Shown here: positions 13,729 through 20,282 of the stretch, one piece after another
Layout of the letters: every line of letters starts with the position of its first letter
Position numbering within the stretch: the stretch's first letter is position 1
Virus record (IMG/VR): IMGVR_UViG_3300005584_001400
Coordinates: 1-22,787 of that record
Length of the DNA stretch: 22,787 bases
Source: a virus
Direction: 5' to 3' (one strand)
Program-made: the position numbers and the translations under genes
Notes under the pieces: model-generated
Databases searched by the model: none
Told to the model about the DNA's origin: nothing
What the model saw: only the letters and a program-made list of their open reading frames with translations

Positions 13729-14841
13729 ATGGATACGTTTAAATTGTCGCCAGAGAATTCGAGCTCAGATTTCAAAATCTATTGCGATATGGATGGTGTT
13801 CTAGTCGATTTCCTTGGAGCATTTCGACAGCTCTCCGGAGGAAAGGATTGGGATGAAGCGCTTCGCGATTTAGGCTTCGAGGAAGTTTGGCGCCTGATAA
13901 ATCATGGTGGATCTGCTTGGTGGGAAAATCTCGAATGGCTTTCCGATGGACACAAGCTTTGGGAATTTATACGCCAATTCAATCCAATAATTCTTTCGGC
14001 TGGAGCGACTTCTCGGACCGGGAATCTCGCCCAGATAGGAAAAAAAGCATGGTGTGCCAGAGAACTTGGAGGTTCCATCGAGGTTATCGTAGCCGATCGT
14101 GGAACAGATAAAAAATACTGGGCCAAGCCCGGGTATATTTTAATCGATGATCTGGAGGAAAACATCCTCGTCTGGAAAAGCCGTGGAGGCATAGGAATTC
14201 ATCACCAGGACGCTCTCAGAACGATTTCTGAGCTGAAGCAGTATATGCAACCGCCTCAGGACAAAAAGAGCCTGGGGGAGAACTGGAGAGCTGGAATAGC
14301 AGGCGGAATGATGGCCTTGGGAGCCCTGACAGGCCCTGGAGCTCTTCCAGATGCGTCTGGAGCCAGTATGACAATGCCCATCAAACGTCCTGCCGTACGT
14401 CCTGCCGTACGTGCCACCGTGCGCACGGAGGCTGAGAATATGAATATCTTTGCCTCCACTTTAATTGGAGAAGCCGGCGGTGAAGGCATTAAAGGCATGC
14501 AAGCCGTCGCCAATGTCATCATGAATCGTGCTCGGGGCGACTTCTCCAAAGTTGGCGCCGTCTGCCTTAAACCATATCAATTTTCGATGTGGAATGGAAA
14601 ACGCGATCAGATCAAGTCTGTTGTGCACAAAGCTAAAGCTCATGCTCGTTGGAAAGATGCTATGCTTTTGATTCAACAAGCTAAAGATGGTAAGCTGCAG
14701 GACATTACCGGCGGCAGCGACTTCTACTTCAATCCAAAGTTGGCAATGCCTAAATGGGCCAATCAATTTGAAAAAACATATACGATCGGTCGACATGATT
14801 TTTACAAGCACGGCAAAGTTGCTGTCTCCAAGTTCTATTGA
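13729..14841 (+). CDS. Fusion of HAD-type 5'-nucleotidase-like phosphatase and SleB-like cell-wall hydrolase
   Basis: Two enzymes in 370 residues. Residues 15-175 are a HAD fold: motif I YCDMDGVLVDF (Asp20, Asp22), motif II LSAG (Ser90), Lys in the cap/motif III region (Lys106 or Lys128) and motif IV LIDDLEEN (Asp140, Asp141). This resembles the 5'(3')-deoxyribonucleotidase-like proteins of phages. Residues ~185-212 are Gly/Ala-rich and hydrophobic (AGIAGGMMALGALTGPGALP), perhaps a membrane-associating or flexible segment. A short RPAV repeat follows. Residues ~233-370 match SleB/CwlJ-type hydrolases (PF07486), with probable catalytic Glu248 in FASTLIGEAGGEGIKGMQAV and ANVIMNR. SleB domains cut peptidoglycan glycan strands, so a lysis or entry role is likely; why it is joined to a phosphatase is unclear. 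Confidence 0.88.
   Translation: MDTFKLSPENSSSDFKIYCDMDGVLVDFLGAFRQLSGGKDWDEALRDLGFEEVWRLINHGGSAWWENLEWLSDGHKLWEFIRQFNPIILSAGATSRTGNLAQIGKKAWCARELGGSIEVIVADRGTDKKYWAKPGYILIDDLEENILVWKSRGGIGIHHQDALRTISELKQYMQPPQDKKSLGENWRAGIAGGMMALGALTGPGALPDASGASMTMPIKRPAVRPAVRATVRTEAENMNIFASTLIGEAGGEGIKGMQAVANVIMNRARGDFSKVGAVCLKPYQFSMWNGKRDQIKSVVHKAKAHARWKDAMLLIQQAKDGKLQDITGGSDFYFNPKLAMPKWANQFEKTYTIGRHDFYKHGKVAVSKFY
14386..14421 (+). repeat. 12-base tandem repeat in the HAD-SleB linker
   Basis: CGTCCTGCCGTA occurs exactly at 14386-14397 and 14398-14409, followed by a degenerate third copy at 14410-14421. It encodes RPAV RPAV RATV, a basic, proline-containing hinge between the hydrophobic segment and the SleB domain. 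Confidence 0.85.
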
Positions 14842-14879
14842 GTCGAAGCGGCGCGAAATGTTTTAACATAAGTACTTAT

Positions 14880-15260
14880 ATGAGTAATTGGGAATGCAGC
14901 TATTGGAGAGACGTGATGGACGACGGCAGAGTAGTCATTGTGACTATAAAAGACGTATTTGATCTAATTAAACGAAAGCGGGTGCCAGTACAAGAAATTG
15001 CCGTGAAGATCCTTGAACCGTATGCCGTTCATAAGTACAAAACTCTTCCTCATGTGTTGGACAGAGTTGAAAAATCCAACCTGGATTATCCGATCATCGT
15101 CTTAAAAGAAACTGATGGCACATATCAAATTCCAGATGGTCATCATCGTTTGCAAAAAGCAATCAATAATAAGATACCTTGCATCAAAGCTTACGTGATT
15201 AAATTTGAAGATATGCCGAGTGATTGGCAAAAACTTTTCAAAAGTATTTCCCAATACTAG
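14880..15260 (+). CDS. ParB/sulfiredoxin-fold protein
   Basis: A protein of about 126 residues from the ATG at 14880. The frame also opens at a TTG at 14838 that overlaps the previous stop, but the first 14 residues from there look unconserved, so 14880 is preferred. The C-terminal half carries the ParB/Srx pattern LDYPIIVLKETDGTYQIPDG followed by HHRLQKAINNKIPCIKAYVI, where the GHHR-type turn is the nucleotide- or DNA-binding box of ParB-like domains. The N-terminal helices include an IKDVFDLIKRKRVPVQEIAV segment. Such domains occur in phage CTPases, nucleases and modification proteins; which applies here cannot be told. It closes the group before the structured region upstream of gene 43. 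Confidence 0.78.
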   Translation: MSNWECSYWRDVMDDGRVVIVTIKDVFDLIKRKRVPVQEIAVKILEPYAVHKYKTLPHVLDRVEKSNLDYPIIVLKETDGTYQIPDGHHRLQKAINNKIPCIKAYVIKFEDMPSDWQKLFKSISQY

Positions 15261-15280
15261 TATTCGAATTCAAATTCCTC

Positions 15281-15289
15281 GGGGGGGGG
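15281..15289. repeat. Run of nine G
   Basis: G9 at 15281-15289, 21 bases after the stop of the ParB-fold gene. Long G runs are rare in this sequence and prone to slippage. It is non-coding here, so length changes would affect spacing or structure rather than a reading frame; an assembly error in its length is also possible. Confidence 0.9.
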
Positions 15290-15293
15290 ATAG

Positions 15294-15355
15294 TTTACTG
15301 GAATCAGTCGGTTTCACTGATCAGTAAAAATGTCATTTGCCAGTAAAAGTGCATC
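15294..15355. repeat. Hairpin and CAGTAAAA repeats upstream of gene 43
   Basis: TTTACTG (15294-15300), a 2-base bulge and ATCAGT (15303-15308) pair with ACTGATCAGTAAA (15316-15328) across a 7-base loop, making a 13-bp stem. CAGTAAAA recurs at 15342-15349 in a direct repeat (CAGTAAAAATG and CAGTAAAAGTG, 20 bases apart), so TTTACTG/CAGTAAA occurs three times in 60 bases. No T-run follows on either strand, so a terminator is unlikely. Iteron-like or regulatory use is inferred only. Confidence 0.6.
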
Positions 15356-15364
15356 ATCGTAAAA

Positions 15365-15409
15365 TAAAGGTCCATGGAGTAATTTGATTGTTTACTTCAC
15401 GGACCTTTA
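15365..15409. promoter_or_regulatory. 18-bp imperfect palindrome over the gene 43 promoter
   Basis: The arms 15365-15382 and 15392-15409 pair at 16 of 18 positions with one further G-U and one A-C, around a 9-base loop. The right arm covers the -35 and most of the spacer of the gene 43 promoter, so a bound repressor would block polymerase. If transcription came from further upstream, the same sequence would form an RNA hairpin ending 15 bases before the GTG, comparable in position to the T4 gp43 translational operator. Confidence 0.7.
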
Positions 15410-15418
15410 TGATATATT
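15379..15418 (+). promoter_or_regulatory. Promoter of gene 43 (leaderless type)
   Basis: TTTACT at 15391-15396, a 16-base spacer and TATATT at 15413-15418. Bases 15379-15398 match 9484-9503 at 17 of 20 positions. The -10 ends 6 bases before the GTG at 15425, so the mRNA would begin at or next to the start codon, and the start has no Shine-Dalgarno sequence. Confidence 0.65.
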
Positions 15419-15424
15419 GATCAA

Positions 15425-17980
15425 GTGCCTAAGCTAAATCTCCAATTTTACACGTCTGTTGCCAGGTCGATGAATATGCTGTTGGTTCGTGGATATGATA
15501 GAAAAGGAAATCGAGTTCAAGAGAAGGTTCGATATCGCCCGACTTTTTACCTCGAATCTAAAGATCCTTCAAGAACAAAGCTCCGAGCGCTCGATGGTAC
15601 GCCGGTTGAGGAAATGCATTTCGATTCGATGTCCGAATCTAGAAAGTTTGTTGAGACATATAAAGATGTTCCAAGCTTTAAAGTGTATGGAAATGATCGG
15701 CACATTCCGGCATTCATCTACTCCCAATTTCCGCTGACGGTTCCATATCTTCCAGCGCTCATTCGAATCTGTACACTCGACATCGAGGTGGGTAAAGAAG
15801 CGTGGGGTTATTCTGAAGTCGATGAAGCTAAAAATCCAATCACGGCTATTACGGTAAAGAATTCAACAGATAACACATGTCATACGTGGGGTTTGAAACC
15901 CTACGACTCTTCGAAGGCTATCACAACACGATATGCAATCGACTATCGCCAGTTTAAAACTGAAGGTCAGATGCTCGAAGATTTTCTTCGTTGGTGGATT
16001 CATCCGGATAATTCTCCGGATATTATCACCGGTTGGAACGTTCGAGCCTTTGATATTCCATATCTGGTCACTCGAATCACAAATCTCGGCGGCGATGAGG
16101 CGGCCAGAGTGATGAGTCCATGGAACTTAGTTGAAAGGAAAGAGGTGAAGCTCCGAGGGAAAGCACAACTTATGTGCGAGCTCGTCGGAATTCAACAGCT
16201 CGATTACATGGATCTCTTTCAGAAGTTTGCATATACCTATGGAGCACAGGAACAGTATACTCTGAATCACATTGCCAAAGTTGTTCTGGATGCAAATAAA
16301 CTCGAATATGAGGGCACGCTCGACGATCTGTATCATGCAGATCATCAAAATTTTATTAACTACAATATAATCGATGTTGAACTTGTAGATCGTCTGGAGG
16401 AGAAGCTAGGTCTGATTCAGCTCGTTCTAATGATGGCTTACATGGGCGGCGTGAACTACGCGGACACACTAGGAACGACAGCGATCTGGGATTCAATCAT
16501 CTTTCGTAAGTTGGCCAATTCAAATCGCATTGTTCCATTTCAGGACGAGCCGCCTGCACATGTTCCTCAATTCTCCGGCGGGTACGTGAAAGATGTTGAA
16601 GTTGGAATGCATGAGTGGGTGCTTTCATGTGACGTAAATTCTGAATATCCAAACCTGATTGTGCAATATAACATGTCGCCCGAAACATATATTCCTCAGA
16701 CGAAGATGGAAGTAAATCCAGACATGATCATCGATCGAATCTTAAATGATCGACCACTCTTTTCAGAGGATCCGGAAGTATGTGTGGCCGCTAACGGTGC
16801 ATGTTTTCGAAAGGATATCAAAGGCATCATTCCTCTCATTGTTGAAGATCTATATGAACGCCGAGTGAAGGTTAAAAAGGAAGCTTCTACGAATAAAAGA
16901 TTACTCGAATCTCTGTCTAAAGATTCCTCTGACAGGCCAATCATCGAGAAAGTAATTGCCAAGCTCGACACCGAGCAGCTGGCCGTGAAAATTCTTCTAA
17001 ATTCGCTTTTCGGAGCCTGTGGAAACAAGTATTTCCGTCACTTCAATCTGGCGATGGCTGAGGGAATAACACTCTCCGGCCAGACGGCAATTCGCCTGGC
17101 CGAATTAGCCGTTAATCGGTATGTTTCAAAGATGATAGGAGTGGAAAAGGACAGAGTTCTGGCTGTCGATACCGATTCCATCTACGTTACACTAAAAGAT
17201 GTTGTCGACAAATTCAAGCCCTCAGATCCTATTTCATTTCTCAACGAGTTCTACGAGAAAGGAATCGGTCCTGAAATTGAGTTAATCTTTGAAAAGTTAT
17301 TCAAAGCTACCAGAGCCTATAAAAATCGCATGGTCATGAAGCGTGAAGCAATTGCCGATCGCGGTGTCTGGACAGCCAAGAAGCGATACATTCTAAACGT
17401 CCTAGATAATGAGGGCGTACGCTACGCCGAACCTAAGTTGAAGATAATGGGCATTGAGGCCATCAAGTCTTCGACTCCGGCCGTATGTCGAAGTGAAATG
17501 AAACGAATGTTTAAGATTATCATGTCGGGCGATGAGAAGAAAACTCAGGCTACAATTGCTGAATTTCGCGTAAGCTTTTCTAGTCTGCCTCCACTTCAAA
17601 TTGCTTTCCCTCGAGGTACCTCCGATTTAGAAACATATGAATGCAAATCGCAGATCTATCGAAAGGGCACACCCATTCACGTGCGCGGTTCGCTCTTATA
17701 CAATCACCTCCTCTCGGTGAAAGGACTTGAATCCAAATATAAAAGCATTAAATCTGGAGATAAAATTCGGTTCATCTACTTGAAAGTGCCAAATGATATT
17801 CATGAGAATGTGATAGCGTTTCCGGCTTCAATCGATTTACCCATTGAATTTGGTCTCCACAAATTCATCGATTACGATTTGCAATTTGATAAGACGTTCC
17901 TCGAGCCGCTTCAAATTATTCTAAAGTCGATTGGATGGACGTCAAAAGACTCTGGCTCACTCGAAGAATTCTTTGGATAA
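15425..17980 (+). CDS. 43: gp43-like family B DNA polymerase
   Basis: Replicative polymerase with 3'-5' proofreading, homologous to T4/RB69 gp43; 851 residues against 898 in T4. The exonuclease is intact: Exo I LDIEVG (Asp119, Glu121), Exo II GWNVRAFDIP (Asp210), Exo III YNIIDVELVD (Tyr313, Asp317). Polymerase motifs are A CDVNSEYP (Asp403), B KILLNSLFG (Lys522, Asn526) and C VDTDS (Asp582, Asp584). Two pocket positions differ from T4/RB69: the Leu of SLYP is Glu407 and the Tyr of motif B is Phe529. The protein ends GSLEEFFG, matching the clamp-binding LDFLFG tail of T4 gp43. No intron, intein or frameshift is seen. The GTG at 15425 is chosen because residues 1-20 fit the T4 N terminus and the promoter points to it; the first in-frame ATG is 16 codons later. 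Confidence 0.97.
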   Translation: MPKLNLQFYTSVARSMNMLLVRGYDRKGNRVQEKVRYRPTFYLESKDPSRTKLRALDGTPVEEMHFDSMSESRKFVETYKDVPSFKVYGNDRHIPAFIYSQFPLTVPYLPALIRICTLDIEVGKEAWGYSEVDEAKNPITAITVKNSTDNTCHTWGLKPYDSSKAITTRYAIDYRQFKTEGQMLEDFLRWWIHPDNSPDIITGWNVRAFDIPYLVTRITNLGGDEAARVMSPWNLVERKEVKLRGKAQLMCELVGIQQLDYMDLFQKFAYTYGAQEQYTLNHIAKVVLDANKLEYEGTLDDLYHADHQNFINYNIIDVELVDRLEEKLGLIQLVLMMAYMGGVNYADTLGTTAIWDSIIFRKLANSNRIVPFQDEPPAHVPQFSGGYVKDVEVGMHEWVLSCDVNSEYPNLIVQYNMSPETYIPQTKMEVNPDMIIDRILNDRPLFSEDPEVCVAANGACFRKDIKGIIPLIVEDLYERRVKVKKEASTNKRLLESLSKDSSDRPIIEKVIAKLDTEQLAVKILLNSLFGACGNKYFRHFNLAMAEGITLSGQTAIRLAELAVNRYVSKMIGVEKDRVLAVDTDSIYVTLKDVVDKFKPSDPISFLNEFYEKGIGPEIELIFEKLFKATRAYKNRMVMKREAIADRGVWTAKKRYILNVLDNEGVRYAEPKLKIMGIEAIKSSTPAVCRSEMKRMFKIIMSGDEKKTQATIAEFRVSFSSLPPLQIAFPRGTSDLETYECKSQIYRKGTPIHVRGSLLYNHLLSVKGLESKYKSIKSGDKIRFIYLKVPNDIHENVIAFPASIDLPIEFGLHKFIDYDLQFDKTFLEPLQIILKSIGWTSKDSGSLEEFFG

Positions 17981-17983
17981 ACT

Positions 17984-18208
17984 ATGAAAGCAATACTCGA
18001 ATTTAATCTACCAGAAGAATCACGTGAACATCGCGCGGCTATTCAGGCGCTCGATTGGAAGTACGTCGTCGAGGATATGGATCAATATCTCCGTTCTCAA
18101 ATGAAATATCAGGGGCTGACCAAAGAAGCCAATGATGCACTGCAGGCGGCTCGAGATAATCTCACTAACCTTTGCAACGATAACGACATAAACATAAATG
18201 AATACTAA
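17984..18208 (+). CDS. Small conserved phage protein (MKAILEFNLP type)
   Basis: A 74-residue acidic protein that begins MKAILEFNLPEESREHRAAI, then contains ALDWKYVVEDMDQYLRSQMK and a helical C terminus. Proteins with this start, a short strand followed by a WxxxxxDQYLR helix, are common in phages of many kinds and have no established function that I know of. It starts 3 bases after the gene 43 stop and its end overlaps the next gene by 11 bases, so it is co-translated with both. A GGA lies 11 bases before the ATG, a weak ribosome-binding signal at best. Confidence 0.82.
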   Translation: MKAILEFNLPEESREHRAAIQALDWKYVVEDMDQYLRSQMKYQGLTKEANDALQAARDNLTNLCNDNDININEY

Positions 18209-18611
18209 CTGGCCACGTGATATCGCAGAAATGCACACTCATTATGGTGTGAAAGAGGCAACATCGAAGCTCGATTCGGAGAAGCTAAAAGCATATCTTC
18301 AATTTCGATTTGACTTTCTACAGGAAGAGATCAATGAAGGTAAGGCCGCTATACAAACGGGAAACTCAGAAGAGATCGTCGATGCGCTGATCGACCTTTG
18401 CGTCGTCGCTATCGGCACTCTAGATGCGTATGGCGTGGATGGACAGAAAGCATGGGATGAGGTGCTCAGAGCGAATATGTCTAAGAAGATTGGCATCAAG
18501 GCTTCTCGACCAAATCCCTATGGACTTCCAGATCTCGTAAAGCCGCCGGGGTTTATATCTCCATCCCATCAAGGCAATCATGGAATCATTCCAAAGGCTT
18601 TTGAAAAATAA
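18198..18611 (+). CDS. MazG-like NTP pyrophosphohydrolase
   Basis: A 137-residue protein with the all-alpha NTP-PPase core: FRFDFLQEEINEGKAAIQTG (EExxE metal-binding helix), then SEEIVDALIDLCVVAIGTLD (ExxD on the second metal-binding helix) and AWDEVLRANMSKKIG. These acidic pairs bind Mg2+ in MazG and phosphoribosyl-ATP pyrophosphohydrolase relatives. The C-terminal ~35 residues, Pro/Gly/His-rich (GLPDLVKPPGFISPSHQGNH), are probably a disordered tail. The enzyme likely cleaves a dNTP or an alarmone-related nucleotide to adjust pools during replication; the substrate cannot be read from sequence. The ATG at 18198 overlaps the upstream gene; Met12 at 18231 is a possible alternative start. The promoter of the next gene overlaps its stop codon. 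Confidence 0.85.
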   Translation: MNTNWPRDIAEMHTHYGVKEATSKLDSEKLKAYLQFRFDFLQEEINEGKAAIQTGNSEEIVDALIDLCVVAIGTLDAYGVDGQKAWDEVLRANMSKKIGIKASRPNPYGLPDLVKPPGFISPSHQGNHGIIPKAFEK

Positions 18612-18643
18612 AGCTGTACATTTGATTCAATCTGAAGTACATT
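18603..18643 (+). promoter_or_regulatory. Promoter of the primase-like gene (leaderless type)
   Basis: TGTACA at 18615-18620, a 17-base spacer and TACATT at 18638-18643. Bases 18603-18622 match 2271-2290 at 17 of 20. The -10 ends 8 bases before the ATG at 18652. It leaves only 2 bases before the in-frame TTG at 18646, which argues that ATG 18652 is the true start. Confidence 0.65.
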
Positions 18644-18651
18644 AGTTGCAC

Positions 18652-19602
18652 ATGGTAGCACTGACAATATTTAAGTCGATCTTCGATAATAAGACCCATC
18701 GTAAGATGGAGCTTCAATCGTTCGATCAGCTCGAAGATCTTCTATATAATCTGTCAAAGGCTCCTGGCTACAAGCCTAGGAAAGATGAGAGGTTTAATTC
18801 GAATGCATCTCCACTCATCACTCCAGCTACGTTTCAGGCTGGAATGACTCGCGCTAATGCAAACGTAATAGGCTGGGCAGGATGGGCCGCGATCGACGTC
18901 GATGAGTATCCGGCTGGCGGATTCGAAGATGCGATCGCGGCTTTTAGAGGATGCCGGCACGTCTGTTATTCATCGGCATCTTCAAAGAAAGAGCATCCTA
19001 AGTTTCGAGTAGTTCTTCCTCTAACATGTTCTGTGCCGGCCGAGAAGATTCGGCACTTCTGGTTCGCTCTCAATAAAGAGTTTAAGTCTTTGGCCGATCC
19101 GCAGACCAAAGATCTTTCTCGAATGTATTACGTGCCTGCGCAGTATCCAGATGCACATAACTTTATTTTCTCACATCGAGAAGCCCCTATTCTAAATCCT
19201 CCGGAGCTGATGTCAAAATACTTCTACATTGAGAAAGCGCAGCCCGGTATTCTGGATAATCTTCCAGAACATGTGCAGAAGTCTATTGAAAAATATCAGA
19301 GGAGTCGATTGACTAACTCCCATAAGTATTCTTGGACATCATATAAGAATTGTTCATTTGTCAAAAGGGAATTGGTTCGACAATATGAATCAATATCTTC
19401 TACTGGATGGTATCGATTGATGTATGTTATCATGTCATCTATTGCCGCTTCGGCTATTCGAAAAGGATATCCAATCACGGCTTCTGAAATTTCCACGCTT
19501 TGTCGAGAACTCGATCGCGATAATGGATCTTGGTACAAGAATCGTGGAATGGAAATCGAAGCGGCCCGCGCAATAACCTTTGCTCTGAAAGGTGCTAAAT
19601 AA
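18652..19602 (+). CDS. AEP-type primase/polymerase-like protein
   Basis: A protein of 316 residues from ATG 18652. The central part matches archaeo-eukaryotic primase (PrimPol) proteins of phages and plasmids: GWAAIDVDEYP (Asp82 and Asp84 as the metal-binding DxD), YSSASSKKEHPKFRVVLPLT (the second motif and conserved Arg119), then ADPQTKDLSRMYYVPAQYPD (a third-motif Asp and the SRxYYVP strand). In the usual second motif a His follows Ser; here it reads SSASS, so the NTP-binding His may be lost or displaced. The C-terminal ~100 residues are helical (GWYRLMYVIMSSIAASAIRK) and may be a primase C-terminal or helix-bundle domain. T4 primes with gp61, a DnaG-type enzyme, so this would be an added or replacement priming activity. 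Confidence 0.72.
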   Translation: MVALTIFKSIFDNKTHRKMELQSFDQLEDLLYNLSKAPGYKPRKDERFNSNASPLITPATFQAGMTRANANVIGWAGWAAIDVDEYPAGGFEDAIAAFRGCRHVCYSSASSKKEHPKFRVVLPLTCSVPAEKIRHFWFALNKEFKSLADPQTKDLSRMYYVPAQYPDAHNFIFSHREAPILNPPELMSKYFYIEKAQPGILDNLPEHVQKSIEKYQRSRLTNSHKYSWTSYKNCSFVKRELVRQYESISSTGWYRLMYVIMSSIAASAIRKGYPITASEISTLCRELDRDNGSWYKNRGMEIEAARAITFALKGAK

Positions 19603-19606
19603 ATTT

Positions 19607-20281
19607 ATGAAAGTCGCCGTCATAACACCATATTACAAAGAAGACGAGACGATGATGCTTCGATGCATCAACTCCGTCAAGGCTCAGACACATAAAGACG
19701 TAACACACCTGCTTGTCGCGGATGGTCATCCTCATGCCAATCATGCTTCATGGGGAGTTGAGCACATGGCTATTCCAAACTGCGGAGACTATGGAGACAC
19801 TCCTCGAGCAGTGGGTGCAGCTATTATTGCATGTCGAAAAGAATATGACGCCGTAGCCTTTCTCGATGCAGATAACTGGTATGAGCCGAATCATGTTGAA
19901 GAAGCATTGCGGCATATGAATAAGCCTATCGTGACGACTGGACGAAACCTCCGTCGTGTCGATGAATCTCTTCTAGCTCAGTGTCCAGAGTCTGACGGCA
20001 TCAACTTTTGTGACACGAACTGCTACGTAATTCATCGAAATGCCTTTGGCGTCATTGGCCGTTGGACCTATAAGGAGAATAAGTATGGTATCGTCGGTGA
20101 TCGGATGTTCTGGGCGAGTCTTCCAAAAGAACACGTAGCCCGATCGCCAAAGTATACGGTAAACTATACGACTAAGTTCGCCGTTCACTATCTTCATTTT
20201 GGTGAAAAGCCTCCGGAAGATGCTATCGAATTTAAGAATGGTCCAGATGGATTACCAGTGGCGCATAGATATTATTCGTAA
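19607..20281 (+). CDS. GT2-family glycosyltransferase
   Basis: A GT-A-fold glycosyltransferase of 224 residues. The N terminus VAVITPYYKEDETMMLRCIN and SVKAQTHKDVTHLLVADGHP is the classic GT2 nucleotide-binding strand and loop. AFLDADNWY (Asp87, Asp89) is the metal-binding DxD-type motif. The acceptor half includes CDTNCYVIHRNAF and GDRMFW, where the Asp of GDR may be the catalytic base. The ATG at 19607 is preferred over an in-frame GTG at 19592 that lies inside the previous gene, because the beta strand begins right at 19607. It opens the sugar-related cassette and ends 1 base before the next gene. The donor sugar and the target are unknown. Confidence 0.88.
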   Translation: MKVAVITPYYKEDETMMLRCINSVKAQTHKDVTHLLVADGHPHANHASWGVEHMAIPNCGDYGDTPRAVGAAIIACRKEYDAVAFLDADNWYEPNHVEEALRHMNKPIVTTGRNLRRVDESLLAQCPESDGINFCDTNCYVIHRNAFGVIGRWTYKENKYGIVGDRMFWASLPKEHVARSPKYTVNYTTKFAVHYLHFGEKPPEDAIEFKNGPDGLPVAHRYYS

Positions 20282-20282
20282 T

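Noticed and set aside
15425-17980. Possible intron, intein or split in the polymerase gene, as in some T4-like phages
   Set aside because: Exo I-III and motifs A-C run in one uninterrupted frame with normal spacing to the C-terminal clamp-binding tail.
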